Shown piece by piece: positions 54,457 to 63,451 of a stretch of DNA of 64,000 nucleotides (within the stretch, counting starts at the first letter, position 1; every line of letters starts with the position of its first letter). Position numbers and translations under genes: made by a program. Source of the DNA: Polaromonas sp. (GTDB taxonomy: Bacteria > Pseudomonadota > Gammaproteobacteria > Burkholderiales > Burkholderiaceae_C). The notes beneath the pieces were generated by a model, which had not been told where the DNA came from, ran no database searches, and saw nothing but the letters and a program-made list of their open reading frames with translations. The stretch covers positions 1-64,000 of the forward strand of contig NZ_JAAFGZ010000025.1 of NCBI RefSeq assembly GCF_010365105.1. Reading direction: 5' to 3'.

Positions 54457-55569
54457 ATGATCAGGATTGCTGTCGATGCCATGGGCGGTGATATCGGTCC
54501 CGATGTCACCCTTGCGGCCAGTCTGGCCTTTTTGCGGGCGCACCCGGATGCCGAACTGTTGCTGGTGGGCCAGCCCGAGGTGCTTGCAGCACATCCCCTG
54601 CATGCCCAGTTGCTGGCGCAAGCCCGATGCGAGATCGTTGCCGCCAGCGAAGTGGTCACGATGGACGATTCGATCGAAATTGCCCTGCGCCGCAAGAAAA
54701 ATTCCTCGATGCGCGTGGCCATCAACCAGGTCAAGGAAGGCCGCGCCCAGGTGGCCGTCTCGGGCGGCAACACCGGCGCGCTGATGGCGATTGCCCGTTA
54801 TGTGCTCAAAACACTGGAAGGCATTGACCGCCCCGCCATTGCGTCCCAGTTGCCCAATGCAGCAGGCAAGGCCACCACCATGCTTGATCTGGGCGCCAAC
54901 GTGGACTGCACCGAAGAGCATTTGCTGCAGTTTGCGGTGATGGGCTCGGCGCTGGTCGCTGCCATTGCCGACATTCCCTCGCCGACGGTGGGTTTGCTTA
55001 ACATCGGCGAGGAAGCCATCAAGGGTGGCGACATGATCAAAAAGGCCGGCCGTTTGCTGCGGGCCGCTTCCGATTCCGGCGATATCAACTTCTATGGAAA
55101 TGTCGAAGGCAACGACATTTTCAAGGGCACGACCGACCTGGTGGTGTGTGATGGCTTTGTCGGCAATGTGGCGCTGAAAAGCAGCGAAGGCCTGGCCCAC
55201 ATGATCGGCGACTACATCAAGGCCGAATTTTCCCGTAACCTGCTGACCAAGATGGCCGCGCTTGTGGCCTACCCGGTGTTGTCTGCGTTTAAAAAGCGCT
55301 TTGATCACAGGCGCTACAACGGTGCGGCCCTGCTTGGCCTGCGCGGCCTGGTCTTCAAAAGCCACGGCTCGGCGGACGCTTTTGCGTTCGAGCAGGCCTT
55401 GGGCCGGGCTTATGATGCAGCCCGGAACAACCTGCTGGAAAGGGTGCGCGAACGCATTGCCCATGCAGCGCCCCTGCTGGTAGCCGCCAGAGGGGCAGTG
55501 TCCACCGACGACGCGCAGGCGGCCTCCCGCCTGCCAGCCGAATTCCCTGTTTCAACCCCGGCACACTAA
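54457..55569 (+). CDS. plsX: Phosphate acyltransferase PlsX
   Basis: A 370-residue enzyme that makes acyl-phosphate from acyl-ACP for phospholipid synthesis. It starts [19 protein letters not shown], the family signature. It continues with [35 protein letters not shown] and [18 protein letters not shown]. The C-terminal 30 residues are an unconserved extension. fabH follows after four bases. Confidence 0.97.
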   Translation: MIRIAVDAMGGDIGPDVTLAASLAFLRAHPDAELLLVGQPEVLAAHPLHAQLLAQARCEIVAASEVVTMDDSIEIALRRKKNSSMRVAINQVKEGRAQVAVSGGNTGALMAIARYVLKTLEGIDRPAIASQLPNAAGKATTMLDLGANVDCTEEHLLQFAVMGSALVAAIADIPSPTVGLLNIGEEAIKGGDMIKKAGRLLRAASDSGDINFYGNVEGNDIFKGTTDLVVCDGFVGNVALKSSEGLAHMIGDYIKAEFSRNLLTKMAALVAYPVLSAFKKRFDHRRYNGAALLGLRGLVFKSHGSADAFAFEQALGRAYDAARNNLLERVRERIAHAAPLLVAARGAVSTDDAQAASRLPAEFPVSTPAH

Positions 55570-55573
55570 TCCA

Positions 55574-56551
55574 ATGACCCGCTATTCACGCATTACCGGC
55601 ACCGGCAGCTTTTTGCCGCCGAATCGTCTGACCAATGCCCAACTGGCCGCCGACCTGGCAGCCAGGGGCGTCGAAACCTCTGACGAATGGATCGTCGAAC
55701 GCACGGGCATCAGCGCACGCCACTTTGCCGCGCCTGACGTGACCAGCAGCGACCTGGCGCTTGAGGCGTCCAGACGCGCCATCGAAGCTGCCGGACTGCA
55801 AGCCGCCGACATCGACCTGATCATCGTCGCCACCTCGACGCCCGACATGGTGTTTCCTTCAGTCGCCTGCATACTGCAGCACAAGCTTGGCATCGCCGGT
55901 TGCCCGGCCTTTGACATGCAGGCGGTCTGCAGCGGTTTCGTTTACGCCTTGAGCGTGGCGGACGCCATGATCAAGAGCGGCGCGGCGAGCAAGGCACTGG
56001 TGGTCGGTGCTGAAGTGTTTTCGCGCATCCTCGATTTTTCCGACCGCACGACCTGCGTGCTGTTCGGTGACGGCGCCGGTGCCGTGGTGCTGGAAGCCTC
56101 GGAAACCCCCGGGATTCTGGCCAGCGACCTGCATGCCGATGGAAAGCATGTTGGCATCCTCTGCGTTCCCGGCCATGTATCGGGTGGCAAGGTGATCGGC
56201 AGCCCGCTCCTGACCATGGATGGCAAGGCGGTCTTTAAACTGGCTGTCGGGGTGCTTGAAAGTGCCGCCCGTGCCACGCTGGCCAAGGCGGAACTCACCG
56301 AAGCCGATATCGACTGGCTGATTCCGCACCAGGCCAACCTGCGCATCATGCAGAGCACGGCCAAAAAATTGAAATTACCGCTGGAAAAAATGATTGTCAC
56401 GGTTGACCAGCACGGCAACACCTCGGCGGCGTCCATTCCACTGGCATTGGACGAAGGGGTACGCAGCGGCAAGGTCAAAAAGGGAGATATCGTCATGCTG
56501 GAAGGCGTTGGCGGCGGTTTCACCTGGGGTGCCGTGCTTCTCAAGTACTGA
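55574..56551 (+). CDS. fabH: Beta-ketoacyl-ACP synthase III
   Basis: A 325-residue condensing enzyme that starts fatty-acid synthesis from acetyl-CoA and malonyl-ACP. The catalytic triad is Cys119 (MQAVCSGF), His252 ([11 protein letters not shown]) and Asn282 ([11 protein letters not shown]). The N-terminal [12 protein letters not shown] and the C-terminal [15 protein letters not shown] are typical. The two genes that follow (sialidase-like and membrane protein) are not usual members of this operon. Confidence 0.97.
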   Translation: MTRYSRITGTGSFLPPNRLTNAQLAADLAARGVETSDEWIVERTGISARHFAAPDVTSSDLALEASRRAIEAAGLQAADIDLIIVATSTPDMVFPSVACILQHKLGIAGCPAFDMQAVCSGFVYALSVADAMIKSGAASKALVVGAEVFSRILDFSDRTTCVLFGDGAGAVVLEASETPGILASDLHADGKHVGILCVPGHVSGGKVIGSPLLTMDGKAVFKLAVGVLESAARATLAKAELTEADIDWLIPHQANLRIMQSTAKKLKLPLEKMIVTVDQHGNTSAASIPLALDEGVRSGKVKKGDIVMLEGVGGGFTWGAVLLKY

Positions 56552-56635
56552 AATGGTTTTTTGTTGCTTCCACAGGGGCTCGCCTTTCCGGCAGGGGGCT
56601 TCTTGAGCTTCAGCAGCCAAGGCTTTGCACGCCGC

Positions 56636-58003
56636 ATGAGTTTGCTGTTGGCGCTGGTATTGACAGCCATTTTTCTTCTGGCTGGCTGGAAAATTGGCAA
56701 CCAACTGTCTGCGCCGGATTTTCTGTTATTGCCGCGGCCGGAAGTGTCGGCAACAAAGATTCTGCCGAAGTTGCAGACTGCCGTTCCCGCAGCGGTCATG
56801 CCGGTCCGGCAATCCTCGCCAGATGGCCGTTTCGAATTTAACGCCCGGTTTGTATCTTCTTCACCTGGACAGGCGGTACATGCCGCGTCGCTGGTCGAAC
56901 TGCGTGACGGCCGTTTGCGCGCTGTCTGGTTTTCAGGTTCGCGGGAAGGGGCGAGGGACGTGGTCATCAAGACCGCCGTGATGGACGCGGCAAACCTGCA
57001 GTGGGGCGAGGAGACAACGCTCCTGGACCGCCAGCAACTGCAGCAGGGCTTGTGGCGTTATGTGAAAAAAATTGGCAATCCGGTGATTGCCCGCATGCCT
57101 GACGGCTCGCTCATGCTCTGGATGGTCAATGTCTCGCTGGGCGGCTGGGCGGGCAGTTCCATCACCTGGCTGCGCTCCACCGATGACGGCCTGTCCTGGA
57201 GCCTTCCCGCAAGGCTGGTGACTTCGCCTTTCCTCAATATCAGCACGCTCGCCAAGGGAGCACCCATTTTTTACCAGGATGGGCAGATCGGCTTGCCGGT
57301 GTACCACGAGTTCGTGACCAAGTTTGCTGAAATCCTGCGCATCAGTCCCGAGGGACGCGTGCTCGACAAAATGCGCGTTCCGGGTAGCCAGACCAGCCTG
57401 CAACCCGTGGTGCTTGTGAATAGTGCCCGGGAGGCAAAAATTTACATGCGCTCGGGCAAGAGCACTGCCGTGATGGCTTCCGAAACGGTCGATGCAGGCA
57501 AAACATGGTCAGCTACCCATGCTACCCCCTGGCCCAATCCCGATTCAGCGCTGGCCGGCCTTGTGACAACTTCAGGCCAGCAGTGGCTTGCCCTCAATCC
57601 CAAACCGAAAAACCGCGAAATCCTGGCGTTGTTGCAGGCCAGCGCAGCGAGCTCGTTCGAGGAGGCCATCCCGTGGGTTGTGGAGTCTTCGCCTACGCCT
57701 GGAAAGCCTTTTTCAGTCAGCGACTACGAACGTCTGCTGGGCGATGAACTCCGCCAGCAAGGTGCCAGCCAGGCGCAAATCCAGGCTGATGTTGCCAGCG
57801 CCAAACGCCAGCTGTGCGGCCCAGCCACCTGCCTGCAGGAGTTTTCTTATCCCTACCTGCTGCAAAGCCGGGATGGCTGTCTGCACTTGGTGTACACCTG
57901 GCACCGCAGCCGCATCAAGCATGTCCGGCTCGATCCCCGGCAAGTTCTTCAACCCGACGCTGCATCGTCAGTTCAACGCCATGCTGCTTCCGCCGCTCAC
58001 TGA
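56636..58003 (+). CDS. Exported sialidase-like (BNR/Asp-box) protein
   Basis: About 455 residues with an N-terminal signal anchor (LLLALVLTAIFLLAGW). A beta-propeller with Asp-box repeats follows, most clearly STDDGLSWS and VDAGKTWSATH, and the motif GSREGARDVVIKTAVMD. This matches the exo-alpha-sialidase/predicted neuraminidase family, but whether it cleaves sialic acid is unknown; several homologues act on other glycans. Candidate starts are ATG 56636 and TTG 56603, the latter after AGGGGG. It lies between fabH and fabD, tightly packed, and overlaps the next gene by 23 bases. Confidence 0.8.
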   Translation: MSLLLALVLTAIFLLAGWKIGNQLSAPDFLLLPRPEVSATKILPKLQTAVPAAVMPVRQSSPDGRFEFNARFVSSSPGQAVHAASLVELRDGRLRAVWFSGSREGARDVVIKTAVMDAANLQWGEETTLLDRQQLQQGLWRYVKKIGNPVIARMPDGSLMLWMVNVSLGGWAGSSITWLRSTDDGLSWSLPARLVTSPFLNISTLAKGAPIFYQDGQIGLPVYHEFVTKFAEILRISPEGRVLDKMRVPGSQTSLQPVVLVNSAREAKIYMRSGKSTAVMASETVDAGKTWSATHATPWPNPDSALAGLVTTSGQQWLALNPKPKNREILALLQASAASSFEEAIPWVVESSPTPGKPFSVSDYERLLGDELRQQGASQAQIQADVASAKRQLCGPATCLQEFSYPYLLQSRDGCLHLVYTWHRSRIKHVRLDPRQVLQPDAASSVQRHAASAAH

Positions 58004-58625
58004 TGTGGTGGCCCTGCTGGGCATTGACCTGGTGCTGTGCGCAGCCGGCCTGCGGCTGCTGAGTGGCCGCAACCGCGTCATCCGGTGGGCCAAATGGGCC
58101 GTGATCGCCTTTTTTATCCTGTTGTGGGTCCCCTTTGGCTCAGCGCAACTGCCGCTGCTGGCTTATGTCAGGGGCGTCAGTTCGGACCTGAGCACGACGC
58201 TGGTAGCGCTGGCCTGTCTCGGTCTGGGCCGGCGCCTGTTCGGCCTGCCTGCCATGGCGCGGCGCGAAGGGATGGTTTTGTCTGTGGCCCTTGCCGTGGC
58301 TGCGGTCGTGCTGTATCCAACCGCCCTGGGATGGGGTGACTGGGATGCCTATCGGTCGGGATGGGGCTCGTTTGGCATGCTGGGCATTTTGTTGCTGCTG
58401 TCGCTTGCCTGCTGGCTTGCCGGCTTGCGGCTTTTGCCGGCGCTGGTGGGCCTGGCGCTGCTGGCCTGGGTCGCAGGATGGATGGAATCAGGCAATCTGT
58501 GGGATTACCTGATGGACCCTTGGCTGGCTATTTGGGCCGTGATTCACTGCATGAAGGCTGGCGCGAGGAGTGTGCTGCACCGGTACAGTCTTCGTGCTCC
58601 GGCGGCCCGGCCTGCGCCGCCCTGA
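57981..58625 (+). CDS. Polytopic membrane protein of unknown function
   Basis: A 214-residue hydrophobic protein with about five or six transmembrane helices, including AVIAFFILLWVPFGSAQLP, LVALACLGLGRRLFGLP and LLLLSLACWLAGLRLLPAL. Conserved-looking Trp/Gly/Asp turns (GWGDWDAYRSGWGSFG) lie in one loop. The C-terminus is basic and Ala/Pro-rich. ATG 57981 lies inside the end of the sialidase-like gene, so the two are translationally coupled and probably work together. I do not recognise a characterised family. The frame also runs upstream to 57588 in the sialidase gene, which I treat as a shadow. Confidence 0.75.
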   Translation: MLLPPLTDVVALLGIDLVLCAAGLRLLSGRNRVIRWAKWAVIAFFILLWVPFGSAQLPLLAYVRGVSSDLSTTLVALACLGLGRRLFGLPAMARREGMVLSVALAVAAVVLYPTALGWGDWDAYRSGWGSFGMLGILLLLSLACWLAGLRLLPALVGLALLAWVAGWMESGNLWDYLMDPWLAIWAVIHCMKAGARSVLHRYSLRAPAARPAPP

Positions 58626-58713
58626 TGCAGCGAAAACAACCCGGTCTGCAGGTCATGCACCTTTCTACAATGAGCGCAATTCTCACCATGCGATTGATAA
58701 CCGGAGTCATCAT

Positions 58714-59664
58714 TTGAAATCATTTGCTTTTGTCTTTCCTGGCCAGGGCTCGCAGGCGGTCGGTATGCTGGACGCCTGGGGTGACCACCCCGTCGTGGTC
58801 CAGACCCTGGCTGAAGCCTCCGATGCGCTGGCTGAAGACGTCGGCCAGCTTATCAAGAGCGGCCCCAAGGAGGCGCTGGCGCTGACCACCAATACCCAGC
58901 CAGTGATGCTGGTCGCCGGTGTGGCGGCTTACCGGGTGTGGATGGCTGAAACCGGCATGGCACCAGCTGTAGTGGCCGGCCACTCGCTCGGTGAATATTC
59001 GGCGCTGGTCGCATCAGGCGTGCTGAGCCTGGCGCAGGCTGTGCCCCTGGTCCGCTTTCGGGCGCAGGCCATGCAGGACGCCGTGCCTGTCGGCATGGGC
59101 GCGATGGCTGCCATCCTGGGCATGGACGCCGCCAAAGTCATTGAAGGTTGCGCTGAAGTCATGCGGACCTTTGGCGCCCCTACGTCTGAAATCGTCGAAG
59201 CTGTCAATTTCAACGACCCGATGCAAACCGTGATTGCCGGCAGTAAGGCGGCGGTGGACAAGGCGTGTGAAATCCTCAAGGCGAATGGCGCCAAACGGGC
59301 CTTGCCCTTGCCCGTGTCAGCGCCGTTTCACTCCAGCCTGATGAAGCCCGCAGCCGACAGGCTCAAGGAGCAGCTTGCCGGCATCGAGTTTGCAGCCCCC
59401 CGAATTCCCGTCATCAACAATGTCGATGTCGCCGTCGAAACCGATGCCGACCGTATCCGTGATGCGCTTTACCGGCAGGCCTTCGGTCCGGTGCGCTGGG
59501 TCGAATGTGTGCAGGCCATCAAGGCGCTTGGCTTGACGACACTGGTCGAGTGTGGGCCGGGCAAGGTTCTGGCGGGTCTGGCGAAACGGATTGATCCGGA
59601 ATTGACCGGGGTGCCTTTGTTTGATCCCGCATCATTGGTGGCTGTGAAAGAGGTGCTGGCATGA
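58714..59664 (+). CDS. fabD: Malonyl-CoA:ACP transacylase
   Basis: A 316-residue enzyme that loads malonate onto ACP. It starts MKSFAFVFPGQGSQAVG, with catalytic Ser91 (GHSLGEYSALV) and His206 (SAPFHSSLM). The initiator is a TTG at 58714, as no ATG or GTG gives this N-terminus. GGAG at 58702-58705 supports it. Its stop overlaps the fabG start (ATGA). Confidence 0.96.
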   Translation: MKSFAFVFPGQGSQAVGMLDAWGDHPVVVQTLAEASDALAEDVGQLIKSGPKEALALTTNTQPVMLVAGVAAYRVWMAETGMAPAVVAGHSLGEYSALVASGVLSLAQAVPLVRFRAQAMQDAVPVGMGAMAAILGMDAAKVIEGCAEVMRTFGAPTSEIVEAVNFNDPMQTVIAGSKAAVDKACEILKANGAKRALPLPVSAPFHSSLMKPAADRLKEQLAGIEFAAPRIPVINNVDVAVETDADRIRDALYRQAFGPVRWVECVQAIKALGLTTLVECGPGKVLAGLAKRIDPELTGVPLFDPASLVAVKEVLA

Positions 59665-60407
59665 GCGAAATCAAATTTGAAGGGCAAGCAGCCCTGGTGA
59701 CGGGTGCCTCGCGCGGCATAGGCGCGGCCATCGCCCTGGAGCTTGCCAGGAGGGGACTCAGTGTCACTGGCACCGCCACCACCGATGAGGGAGCCACAAG
59801 AATCAGCCGTATGCTGGCGTCTTACCCGGGTTGCTCCGGACAGGTTCTCGATGTGAACGACGTGGCCGCCGGCGATGCGCTGGTCAACCGCATCGTGACC
59901 GAGTTTGGCGGCTTGCAGGTGCTGGTGAACAATGCTGGCATCACCCGTGACATGCTGGCCATGCGCCTCAAGGACGACGACTGGGACGCGGTACTCGACA
60001 CCAACCTGAAGGCGGTGTTTCGCATGAGCCGGGCCGTGATGCGCTGCATGATGAAGCAACGCTACGGCCGCATCATCAGCATCACTTCGGTGGTGGGCGC
60101 CTCGGGAAATGCCGGCCAGGCCAATTACGCCGCGTCCAAGGCTGGCGTGGCCGGCATGACGCGTGCGCTGGCGCGCGAACTCGGCTCTCGCAGCATCACC
60201 GTCAATTGCGTGGCGCCCGGCTTTATCGAAACCGACATGACGGCCCGCTTGCCCGAGGAACAGCAAAAAGCGCTGCTTGGACAAATTCCGTTAGGGCATC
60301 TGGGCAAGCCGCAGGACATCGCGAATGCCGTGGCTTTTCTGGCCAGTCCGCAGGCCTCCTACATCACGGGGCAGGAACTGCATGTCAACGGCGGCATGTA
60401 TATGTAA
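59661..60407 (+). CDS. fabG: 3-oxoacyl-ACP reductase
   Basis: A 248-residue short-chain dehydrogenase. The NADPH-binding Gly motif is TGASRGIGAAI. NNAG follows at 90-93. The catalytic Ser143, Tyr156 and Lys160 are in ITSVVGASGNAGQANYAASK. It reduces beta-ketoacyl-ACP in each elongation round. It overlaps fabD by four bases. The C-terminal GQELHVNGGMYM is standard. Confidence 0.97.
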   Translation: MSEIKFEGQAALVTGASRGIGAAIALELARRGLSVTGTATTDEGATRISRMLASYPGCSGQVLDVNDVAAGDALVNRIVTEFGGLQVLVNNAGITRDMLAMRLKDDDWDAVLDTNLKAVFRMSRAVMRCMMKQRYGRIISITSVVGASGNAGQANYAASKAGVAGMTRALARELGSRSITVNCVAPGFIETDMTARLPEEQQKALLGQIPLGHLGKPQDIANAVAFLASPQASYITGQELHVNGGMYM

Positions 60408-60473
60408 CAGCTGTAGGGCTTGAGCGACAGGTTCGGCAAGCCGGCCTGCCAGGCCTCTGCCTGACAGTGGTAA

Positions 60474-60818
<345 letters not shown>

Positions 60819-60843
60819 GGCATTCGCGCCTTTGCCGTTACTT

Positions 60844-60879
60844 ACCTGAAAAACCAGTTTCGGTCTTTCAGGTTTTTTT
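60844..60879 (+). terminator. Intrinsic terminator after acpP
   Basis: ACCTGAAA (60844-60851) and TTTCAGGT (60866-60873) form a perfect eight-base stem with a 14-base loop, followed by six more T residues. It ends 13 bases before fabF, so fabF is likely transcribed by read-through, at a lower level than acpP. Confidence 0.85.
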
Positions 60880-60892
60880 CCAGGATTACTGA

Positions 60893-62140
60893 ATGAGCCG
60901 TCGTCGTGTCGTCGTCACAGGTCTGGGTTGCGTCAGCCCGGTAGGAAATACCGTGGCTGATTCCTGGGCCAATGTGCTTGCCGGAACACCCGGTATTGAC
61001 CTGATCACCCATTTTGATGCAAGCAACCTAGCCTGCAAGTTCGCAGGCGAAGTCAAGGGATTCAACATCGCGGATTACATCCCCGAAAAAGAAGCCCGGC
61101 ACATGGACCGCTTCATCCATCTTGGTTTGGCTGCGGCCTGCCAGGCGGTGGCCGACAGCGGTTTGCCTACCGGTGATGCCCTTGGCGATGACTTGGCAAC
61201 CCGCATCGGCTGCAACATTGGATCAGGAATTGGCGGCTTGCCGCTGATTGAGCGCATGCATGGTGAATTGGTGGAGCGCGGCCCGCGCCGCATTTCGCCA
61301 TTCTTTGTGCCGGCCACCATCATCAACATGATTTCCGGGCATGTGTCGATCAAGTTCGGTTTCAAGGGGCCAAACATTGCCGTCGTGACAGCCTGCACGA
61401 CGGGCCTGCATGCCATCGGCCTGTCGGCGCGCATGATCGAGTACGGCGACTGCGATGTCATGGTCGCAGGCGGGGCGGAAGCCACGGTTTCGGCGTTGGG
61501 CGTGGGCGGCTTTGCAGCAGCCCGTGCCCTGTCAACTCGGAACGATGACCCCAAAACCGCGTCGCGCCCCTGGGATCGGGACCGGGACGGCTTCGTGCTT
61601 GGTGAAGGCAGCGGGGTGGTGGTTCTTGAAGAATACGAACACGCCAAGGCGCGTGGTGCCAAGATTTACGCTGAAGTTCTGGGCTTTGGCATGAGCGCCG
61701 ATGCCTACCATATGACAGCGCCTGACATTGACGGCCCGCGCCGCTCCATGGTCATGGCCCTGAAAAATGCAGGCGTCAATGCGGACCAGGTTGATTACCT
61801 CAATGCGCATGGCACATCCACACCGCTGGGTGACCTGAATGAAACCAACGCCATCAAGGCAGCCTTTGGCGCACATGCCAAGGACAAGCTGGTGGTCAGC
61901 TCGACCAAGTCCATGACGGGTCATTTGCTGGGCGGTGCCGGCGGTATCGAATCGGTTTTCACCGTCCTCGCGCTGCACCACCAGAAAATTCCGCCGACGA
62001 TCAACCTGTTCAACCAGGATCCCGAGTGCGACCTCGATTTCTGCGCCAATACCGCGCGTGACGCCACCATCGATATTGCTGTCAAAAACAATTTCGGCTT
62101 TGGCGGAACCAACGGCTCGCTAGTATTCAAGCGCGTCTGA
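60893..62140 (+). CDS. fabF: Beta-ketoacyl-ACP synthase II
   Basis: A 415-residue condensing enzyme for chain elongation (E. coli 413). Catalytic Cys168 lies in [13 protein letters not shown], with His306 ([12 protein letters not shown]) and His344 ([15 protein letters not shown]). It starts [18 protein letters not shown] after AGGATTACTG. It uses malonyl-ACP and determines temperature-dependent unsaturated acyl composition in E. coli. Confidence 0.97.
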   Translation: MSRRRVVVTGLGCVSPVGNTVADSWANVLAGTPGIDLITHFDASNLACKFAGEVKGFNIADYIPEKEARHMDRFIHLGLAAACQAVADSGLPTGDALGDDLATRIGCNIGSGIGGLPLIERMHGELVERGPRRISPFFVPATIINMISGHVSIKFGFKGPNIAVVTACTTGLHAIGLSARMIEYGDCDVMVAGGAEATVSALGVGGFAAARALSTRNDDPKTASRPWDRDRDGFVLGEGSGVVVLEEYEHAKARGAKIYAEVLGFGMSADAYHMTAPDIDGPRRSMVMALKNAGVNADQVDYLNAHGTSTPLGDLNETNAIKAAFGAHAKDKLVVSSTKSMTGHLLGGAGGIESVFTVLALHHQKIPPTINLFNQDPECDLDFCANTARDATIDIAVKNNFGFGGTNGSLVFKRV

Positions 62141-62187
62141 GAGCCACAGGTCTTACTCCAGCAGCGCCGACCCCGGCACGCACTGCC

Positions 62188-62739
62188 TTGAGCCGCCACA
62201 ATGCCCCGCCGGTGGTTTATCCTCTCGGGCGGTCGCCTTTTCTGGGCGGCTTGTTGCTGGTCCTCTGGATTGCCGGCCTTTTTTCAGCATTGCTGTGGTG
62301 GAATGCCACACGGCAGCCTGACTGGCGCATGCTGCTGGCGGGATTTTCGGTGCTGCTTGCAGGCCTTGCTGCACGAATCACCTGGGACAACCTTCCTGGC
62401 GGCCAACTGGCGTGGGATGGCGACGTCTGGCGCTGGGAAAGTGCTGGCTACCAGACTGGCGCTGGCGAGCATGCGCTGTCGGTGATTGCCGATTTTCAGC
62501 AGCGACTTTTGTTGCGGCTTGAAAACCCGGACGGCGCGCGTCTGTGGTTGTGGGTGGAGCAAAAAACCATGCCCGAGCGCTGGCTTGATTTGCGCCGCGC
62601 CGTGTATTCGCCGCACAGGTCGCGCGCCTCCCTGAATCCGCACGACTTTGTCCCTGAGGAGGCTTCCGGCTCGCCTCCGCCTGCTGTGGCACTATCAAAG
62701 GCTATGCCATCACAACAAGTTCCGCAGGCCAAATCATGA
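62188..62739 (+). CDS. YgfX-like inner-membrane protein
   Basis: A 183-residue protein with two adjacent transmembrane helices near the N-terminus (GGLLLVLWIAGLFSALLWW, and MLLAGFSVLLAGLAARITW). A beta-rich, Trp-containing cytoplasmic domain follows (LAWDGDVWRWESAG, then MPERWLDLRRAVY). The two-helix hairpin plus the W-R-D-LRRA end recalls YgfX/CptA, which is often encoded near rpoE, but the match is by eye. The start is probably TTG 62188, as no earlier start is in frame. The stop overlaps rpoE (ATGA). Confidence 0.6.
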   Translation: MSRHNAPPVVYPLGRSPFLGGLLLVLWIAGLFSALLWWNATRQPDWRMLLAGFSVLLAGLAARITWDNLPGGQLAWDGDVWRWESAGYQTGAGEHALSVIADFQQRLLLRLENPDGARLWLWVEQKTMPERWLDLRRAVYSPHRSRASLNPHDFVPEEASGSPPPAVALSKAMPSQQVPQAKS

Positions 62740-63371
62740 GTGATGACCTGCTCCCGCCTGCCGCCGAGAAAGCCGCGGACAGCGACGCGTTGCTGGTCCA
62801 GCGCACGGTCGCGGGTGACCAGAAGGCGTTTGAACTGCTGGTCATCAAATACCAGCGTCGCATCCAGCGTCTGATCGGGCGCATGGTCCGCGATGTCGAC
62901 CTGGTGGAAGACATTGCACAGGAAACCTTCATACGGGCTTATCGCGCCCTGGGACAGTTCAGGGGCGAAGCGCAGTTTTACACCTGGCTCTACCGTATTG
63001 CCGTCAATACGGCCAAGAAAGCCCTGATGGACCTGAAGCGAAATCCCACCGTTTCTGAAAATGCCTACAAATCCGACGATGACGATGAAACTTCCCGGGT
63101 CGAAAACGAACTAACCAGTCCAGAGACCCCTGAAACGGTATTGGCCAGCAAGGAAATTGCCAACATCATCAACCAGGCGATGCAGGATTTGCCGGAGGAA
63201 TTGCGTGAAGCAATCACCCTGCGGGAGATTGAAGGTTTGAGCTATGAGGAGATATCCGAAGCCATGAATTGTCCTATCGGTACGGTAAGGTCACGCATTT
63301 TCAGAGCCCGCGAGGCGATCTCTGCAAAGGTCAAACCCTTGCTGGAAAACCAGACCGGCAAACGCTGGTGA
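62736..63371 (+). CDS. rpoE: ECF sigma factor RpoE (AlgU type)
   Basis: A 211-residue sigma factor for the envelope-stress response. Region 2 contains VEDIAQETFIRAYRALGQFR and FYTWLYRIAVNTAKKAL. Region 4 contains LREAITLREIEGLSYEEI and GTVRSRIFRAREAI. It overlaps the upstream YgfX-like gene and is followed by its anti-sigma factor gene. An internal acidic linker (residues about 105-125) separates the two regions. Confidence 0.96.
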   Translation: MSDDLLPPAAEKAADSDALLVQRTVAGDQKAFELLVIKYQRRIQRLIGRMVRDVDLVEDIAQETFIRAYRALGQFRGEAQFYTWLYRIAVNTAKKALMDLKRNPTVSENAYKSDDDDETSRVENELTSPETPETVLASKEIANIINQAMQDLPEELREAITLREIEGLSYEEISEAMNCPIGTVRSRIFRAREAISAKVKPLLENQTGKRW

Positions 63372-63451
63372 GTTTGTTGCCCTCCCGCAGTCATTCGCCA
63401 GCCCAGGCAGTCAGTGAACAGAACCGGCAGACCCGCTGCCCTTAAAACATC

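Noticed and set aside
57588..57980. N-terminal extension of the membrane protein gene after the sialidase-like gene
   Set aside because: It lies entirely within the sialidase-like reading frame and is Arg/Ser/Pro-rich without hydrophobic or conserved content; ATG 57981 is more natural.
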